This document shows, one piece after another, positions 7,875 to 10,521 of a DNA stretch of 10,521 nt. The translations under genes were made by a program, and so were the position numbers. This DNA is from Candidatus Zhuqueibacterota bacterium 4484_219. Its GTDB lineage: Bacteria; Zhuqueibacterota; JdFR-76; 4484-219. The stretch is from contig MZGM01000020.1 of the NCBI GenBank assembly GCA_002085035.1, positions 1 to 10,521 on the forward strand, in the 5' to 3' direction. The first letter of the stretch is position 1. Each line of letters starts with the position of its first letter. The notes below the pieces were generated by a model. That model was not told the DNA's origin. It did no database searches and worked only from the letters and a program-made list of their open reading frames with translations.

Positions 7875-8528
7875 TTAATACTTCTGGATCTTCTTTAAAT
7901 CTTTATCCTTACCGATAACAACTAAAATATCACTATCCTTAATCTTATAATCGGCACGAGGTATCAGAGAAACCTTCTCAGGGATCATCTCCTTTACTAC
8001 TAAAACTTGAATGCCATATTTGTTGCGCAGGTTTAATTCACTCAATGTTTTACCAATAAACTCTTTCGGTGGAACAATCTCGATCACACTAATATCATGC
8101 CCCAGGGGGATGTATTCCAATACATTAGGATGGCTAATGCTCTGAGCAATTCGAAAAGCCATATCCCGTTCCGGGAACACGGTACTGGTCGCCCCAATAA
8201 TGTCTAATATCTTCTCATGATCCTCGGTTACACTTTTGACGATAATCTCTTTCACACCTAATTCTCGTAGATGAAGGGTAACCAACACACTGGAATCAAT
8301 TCTTTCGCCCAGACATACTACCACAACATCCACATCTTGTAACCCCAAATTTTTCAAGGTTTCCTTGTCAGTTGCATCGGCAATAATCGCTTTCTGCACA
8401 AAAGATTTCACCTTGTCAACCCGCTCTTTATCGCTGTCAATCACCATAACCGGAAACCCTTCATCCACCAGATATTTAGTAAGATAGTAACCAAAATTGC
8501 TAAGGCCAATAACCGTAAAAGAACGCAT
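7875..8528 (-). CDS. TrkA/KtrA-type potassium-transport regulator (RCK_N + RCK_C)
   Basis: 217-residue cytosolic gating subunit of a K+ transport system. Residues 1-130 are the RCK_N Rossmann domain: FTVIGLSNFGYYL (4-16), with Gly8 and Gly13 of the nucleotide loop but Ser10 in place of the usual middle glycine; the strand-2 acid Asp31 in VIDSDKERV (29-37); IIADATD (48-54); and VVVVCLGE (68-75). Residues 135-217 are the RCK_C domain, with ISVIEIVPPKEFIGKTLSEL (146-165) and the closing DSDILVVIGKDKDLKKI (198-214). Size and order match KtrA/single-RCK TrkA proteins, which bind ATP/ADP or NAD(H) and assemble as octameric rings on a KtrB/TrkH-type membrane subunit. No such subunit is in this window. 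The ATG at 8526-8528 fits family N-termini and has GGGAG ten bases upstream; a TTG nine codons earlier is in frame. It lies downstream of the dksA-like terminator, so it probably has its own promoter, which I could not define. Confidence 0.92.
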   Translation of the reverse strand: MRSFTVIGLSNFGYYLTKYLVDEGFPVMVIDSDKERVDKVKSFVQKAIIADATDKETLKNLGLQDVDVVVVCLGERIDSSVLVTLHLRELGVKEIIVKSVTEDHEKILDIIGATSTVFPERDMAFRIAQSISHPNVLEYIPLGHDISVIEIVPPKEFIGKTLSELNLRNKYGIQVLVVKEMIPEKVSLIPRADYKIKDSDILVVIGKDKDLKKIQKY

Positions 8529-8538
8529 AATATTTTCA

Positions 8539-8543
8539 CTCCC
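8539..8543 (-). promoter_or_regulatory. Ribosome binding site favouring the inner ATG of the RCK gene
   Basis: GGGAG ten bases before the ATG at 8528. It lies inside the longer reading frame that begins with TTG at 8555, so it supports the shorter protein. Confidence 0.5.
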
Positions 8544-8583
8544 GGCAAATTTCAAAATAAGATTTCTTCTAATTAAAAAAACG

Positions 8584-8606
8584 AAAAAAAGCAGACCGCG
8601 GTCTGC
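8584..8606 (-). terminator. Intrinsic terminator of the dksA-like gene
   Basis: Perfect 16-base palindrome GCAGACCGCGGTCTGC (8591-8606), folding as a 6-bp stem with a CGCG loop (8 bp if the loop closes). On the minus strand it is followed at once by seven T (8584-8590). It starts 36 bases after the stop codon of the dksA-like gene. It separates the minD-like/dksA-like unit from the RCK gene. Confidence 0.92.
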
Positions 8607-8642
8607 CTTTAGAAAAAAATAATTCTAACAAAGAGAAAAAGC

Positions 8643-9056
8643 TCACTCGTACCATTCAAAAATTTCTTTGGGAATAGAAGTGAAGCCACGATATCCTGAG
8701 TTGCTTCCTTTGCTCTTCTCTATTTCGTCTTGGCAGTTACGACAATACAATGCTGTAGGAAGTGCTTCCAGACGCTCATAGCCAATTTCTTTACCACAAT
8801 TTTCGCAAATACCATAGGTTCCCTCCTTAATTTTTCGCAACGAACGCCTGATAGCCATCAATTCATTGGCAAGTTCGCTTTCCATGTTCAACAAATTATT
8901 CACAGCATTATCTACTGTAACTCGATCAATCCAATCTGCAGTGTGGTCATTTTGCAATTGGCCTAAATCCTCGGAACTGGCTCCAACCTTACCCAGAATT
9001 TCACGCTGTCTCTCTAATAGCAAATTTCTTATCCTTTCTAATTTTTCTTTTTCCAT
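8643..9056 (-). CDS. DksA/TraR-family zinc-finger transcription factor
   Basis: 137-residue protein that should act in the secondary channel of RNA polymerase. An N-terminal helical region (1-35) leads to the acidic tip DWIDR (41-45), in which Asp41 and Asp44 correspond to the DxxD pair of DksA needed for activity. A second helix (48-78) is followed by the C4 zinc finger: C84-ENC87 and C105-RNC108, framed by YGICENCGKEIGYERLEALP (81-100), the classic family signature. The C-terminal tail (115-137) has no obvious motif. All four zinc ligands are present, unlike the C2-type variants. ATG at 9054-9056 is preferred because GGAGGT lies 9 bases upstream; another ATG 13 codons earlier (9095) has no ribosome binding site. 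A promoter may lie just upstream, and a strong terminator follows. DksA-type proteins tune transcription with (p)ppGpp under starvation and stress. Confidence 0.93.
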   Translation of the reverse strand: MEKEKLERIRNLLLERQREILGKVGASSEDLGQLQNDHTADWIDRVTVDNAVNNLLNMESELANELMAIRRSLRKIKEGTYGICENCGKEIGYERLEALPTALYCRNCQDEIEKSKGSNSGYRGFTSIPKEIFEWYE

Positions 9057-9065
9057 ATCTGCCTC

Positions 9066-9071
9066 ACCTCC
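9066..9071 (-). promoter_or_regulatory. Ribosome binding site deciding the dksA-like start
   Basis: GGAGGT nine bases before the ATG at 9056. It lies inside the longer frame that starts at 9095, so it supports the shorter protein. Confidence 0.65.
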
Positions 9072-9084
9072 ATATGATTCCAGA

Positions 9085-9114
9085 ATTTTACACATCTTAT
9101 CTGCGTAACTTCAA
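9085..9114 (-). promoter_or_regulatory. Possible sigma70-like promoter for the dksA-like gene
   Basis: TTGAAG (-35, 9109-9114; 4/6), 18-base spacer, TAAAAT (-10, 9085-9090; 5/6), in the gap after the minD-like gene. If it is active, the transcript would begin around 9075-9080 and could not contain the upstream ATG at 9095, which agrees with the shorter start. Confidence 0.4.
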
Positions 9115-9124
9115 ATCATTATTT

Positions 9125-10414
9125 TTATTTCTCCCAATGACGTAATGTATTCTCTAAATGTCTAACACTGCACGGATAACCACCATTTTGATATTCACAT
9201 TCATCCCAATACAGGCAATTGACTGAACAAATGATCGTCTCTTGGGAAGTAGGTTCAACCTTGGCATTAAGGCGATTCAAGTTGCGTTGCAAGCGCTTAT
9301 TTTCTAAATACGACTTCAGCCTGGAAAAGTTCATCAACTTTGCTGAAACAATTTGAGAGATTCTTTTGGCAGCACGACTTTTAGGATTCCAAATCATGAA
9401 AGGCTTCTTTTGCATAGCGGCGTTACGCACATCCTCATCATATTCAATAAACCCCCAATAATCCATCTCTAACATAAGCATTTCCCCTACTGCTGTTTTT
9501 AGTGCCATCCCTTCCAAAGCTTCTTCCGACTGCATTACCATGTTCAATATAAGCTTAGGTTGGAATTTTCGCAGAATCCCTTGAAAAACAGACGCAGCAT
9601 CATTATCTATGTTTTCGACTTTTTTGTAAAGTTCTTTAATCGAAAAAGTGGCCTCGCGATCATTAAAGTAGCCGTGCACATCGAAAATCGAAGATAACTC
9701 AGGATGTCTATGAAAAGTTTGGGTCAACTTGCGCAGTAAAGCCGTTTTGATGAAATAAAATGTTTCCTGAATAGAAGCCGGCTCTGGTGTAGATATTACA
9801 ATCCCCTCCCCAGCAGCCAGAAAAAAATCGATAACATTGTAAGAAGAGCCAGCGCCTAAATCCAAAAGAATATAATCAGCATCGATTTGCTTAAGTTGCC
9901 GGATAAGATGTAACTTCTGACTATATTTGGGATTAGCTAAACCCAGAGTACCACAGGCCCCACTGATAAACTTTAGATTTTCCAACGAAGTATCAAGCAA
10001 AATATCATTAAGCGATGATTTTTGCATGGTGTAAAAGTCAAAGAAAGTATACTCTGGATCCTCAATCCCCAAGAAAGTATGAAGATTAGCACCCCCAAGA
10101 TCTGCATCTACTAGTACTGTCCGTCTCCCAAAAGAAGCTAACGCCATTCCCAAAGCAATAGTAATAACAGTTTTCCCTACTCCTCCTTTCCCACCTCCGA
10201 TTGCTAATACAATCTTTTCTGCGGTCTGGGACTGAAGAAAGATATTTCGCGTCTCTTCGCTTTCACTGATCGGTTGCCAGACCCCCTGAAGCTCATCCCA
10301 AACCAAATCAGAAGGTTTGACCTTACGCTGACGCACCCATTGTTGCAATTCTCTCTTAGAAACTGGGCCAACCTGCTGACCCTGCAACATGACAAACAAA
10401 TTTTGTGCGCTCAT
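9125..10414 (-). CDS. GYF_2 domain-MinD/ParA-family ATPase fusion with C-terminal cysteine cluster
   Basis: 429-residue three-part protein. Residues 5-50 look like a GYF_2 domain: LFVMLQGQQVGPVSKREL (6-23), then DLVWDELQGVWQPI (36-49), with the usual VGPVS and paired Trp (39, 46). Residues 66-360 are a MinD/FlhG-type deviant Walker ATPase: GGGKGGVGKT (73-82) with signature Lys76, Walker A' VLVDADLGGANLHTFLG (100-116) and Walker B YILLDLGAGSS (181-191). The later region YWGFIEYDEDVRNAAMQKKP (319-338) is typical of the FlhG/MinD-like branch. A basic linker (362-386) leads to four cysteines, C396-x3-C400-x5-C406-x8-C415, possibly a metal site. No MinD-type amphipathic membrane-targeting helix is evident at the end. 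Such ATPases position polar machines or regulate flagella or motility; no flagellar gene is nearby, so the partner is unknown. The start ATG (10414) has only a weak AAGAG site but begins right at the GYF_2 domain. Confidence 0.88.
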   Translation of the reverse strand: MSAQNLFVMLQGQQVGPVSKRELQQWVRQRKVKPSDLVWDELQGVWQPISESEETRNIFLQSQTAEKIVLAIGGGKGGVGKTVITIALGMALASFGRRTVLVDADLGGANLHTFLGIEDPEYTFFDFYTMQKSSLNDILLDTSLENLKFISGACGTLGLANPKYSQKLHLIRQLKQIDADYILLDLGAGSSYNVIDFFLAAGEGIVISTPEPASIQETFYFIKTALLRKLTQTFHRHPELSSIFDVHGYFNDREATFSIKELYKKVENIDNDAASVFQGILRKFQPKLILNMVMQSEEALEGMALKTAVGEMLMLEMDYWGFIEYDEDVRNAAMQKKPFMIWNPKSRAAKRISQIVSAKLMNFSRLKSYLENKRLQRNLNRLNAKVEPTSQETIICSVNCLYWDECEYQNGGYPCSVRHLENTLRHWEK

Positions 10415-10440
10415 AGCACTCTTGAGTCAACTTAAATTAC

Positions 10441-10521
10441 TCATGAATTTATTTTTACAGGTGTTGCATACCATAATAACAACGTACCAATCGCACTCCC
10501 AAGTGATGTTTGAGTAGTAGC
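10441..10521 (-). CDS. Possible C-terminal end of an unidentified membrane protein (cut by window edge)
   Basis: Reading from the right edge, one frame is open for 26 codons to a TGA at 10441-10443. It encodes a hydrophobic stretch, SLGSAIGTLLLWYATPV, near its end, which resembles a last membrane helix. If real, its stop is 26 bases before the minD-like start, suggesting co-transcription. The other two minus-strand frames are also open for part or most of this short stretch, so coding is not established. I do not recognise the family. Confidence 0.25.
   Translation of the reverse strand, partial: ATTQTSLGSAIGTLLLWYATPVKINS
10473..10502 (-). promoter_or_regulatory. Possible promoter for the minD-like gene
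   Basis: TTGGGA (-35, 10497-10502; 4/6), 18-base spacer, TATTAT (-10, 10473-10478; 5/6), about 58 bases before the start codon. It competes with the idea that this stretch is the coding end of an upstream gene; both could be true. Confidence 0.3.

Noticed and set aside
8529..8555. TTG start adding nine residues to the RCK protein
   Set aside because: No ribosome binding site for it; the inner ATG begins exactly at the first Rossmann strand, as in family members.
9057..9095. ATG adding 13 residues to the DksA-like protein
   Set aside because: No Shine-Dalgarno before it, and GGAGGT inside the extension is well placed for the inner ATG.
10417..10428. AGCACTC...GAG-like bases as a CIRCE heat-shock operator
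   Set aside because: CIRCE needs TTAGCACTC-N9-GAGTGCTAA; only a short half-site with wrong spacing is present, and it is not near hsp20.
1..10521. tRNA, rRNA, CRISPR array, insertion sequence, phage or toxin-antitoxin genes
   Set aside because: Looked for on both strands; no cloverleaf, spaced repeat series, transposase motif or related gene pair was seen.

Overview
The window reads as an ordinary stretch of chromosome from a diderm (Gram-negative-type) bacterium. Evidence for this is a lipoprotein M48 peptidase, an AsmA-family envelope protein, a MscS channel and a bacterial Lon/Hsp20/DksA set. Coding density is high, the intergenic DNA is AT-rich by eye, and most genes carry strong GGAGG-type Shine-Dalgarno sites. 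The gene repertoire (GYF_2-MinD fusion, UAP1-like pyrophosphorylase, RCK protein, YIP1 protein) would fit a lineage near the FCB group or a candidate phylum such as KSB1/Calditrichota. That placement is inference only; the strong Shine-Dalgarno sites argue against typical Bacteroidota.

Layout: eight of nine firm genes lie on the minus strand, so transcription runs mostly from high to low coordinates. From the right end: a possible C-terminus of an unidentified protein (10441-10521); a MinD/ParA-type ATPase with an N-terminal GYF_2 domain and a C-terminal four-cysteine cluster (9125-10414); a DksA/TraR zinc-finger protein with a near-perfect intrinsic terminator (8643-9056, terminator 8584-8606); a TrkA/KtrA-type RCK protein (7875-8528); an Hsp20 small heat shock protein with a good sigma70-like promoter (7271-7729); Lon protease (4680-7130); a UAP1-like UDP-sugar pyrophosphorylase (3180-4598); and a MscS channel (2225-3097). 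The only plus-strand gene, a YIP1-family membrane protein (1693-2220), converges on mscS with 4 bases between the stop codons. It diverges from an M48 metallopeptidase lipoprotein gene (745-1557). An AsmA-family protein runs off the left edge (1-518). A roughly 90-bp palindromic element sits between the M48 and AsmA genes.

Together the genes look like housekeeping stress and envelope functions: transcriptional stress control (DksA), proteostasis (Hsp20 and Lon next to each other), ion and osmotic homeostasis (RCK, MscS) and envelope maintenance (M48, AsmA). No mobile element, CRISPR array, rRNA or tRNA was seen. Five genes have upstream in-frame start codons that would lengthen them. In each case I chose the inner ATG because of the Shine-Dalgarno position, and I state this in the entries.

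I found no clear undescribed system. The most distinctive item is the GYF_2-MinD-Cys4 architecture. The palindromic intergenic element comes next.
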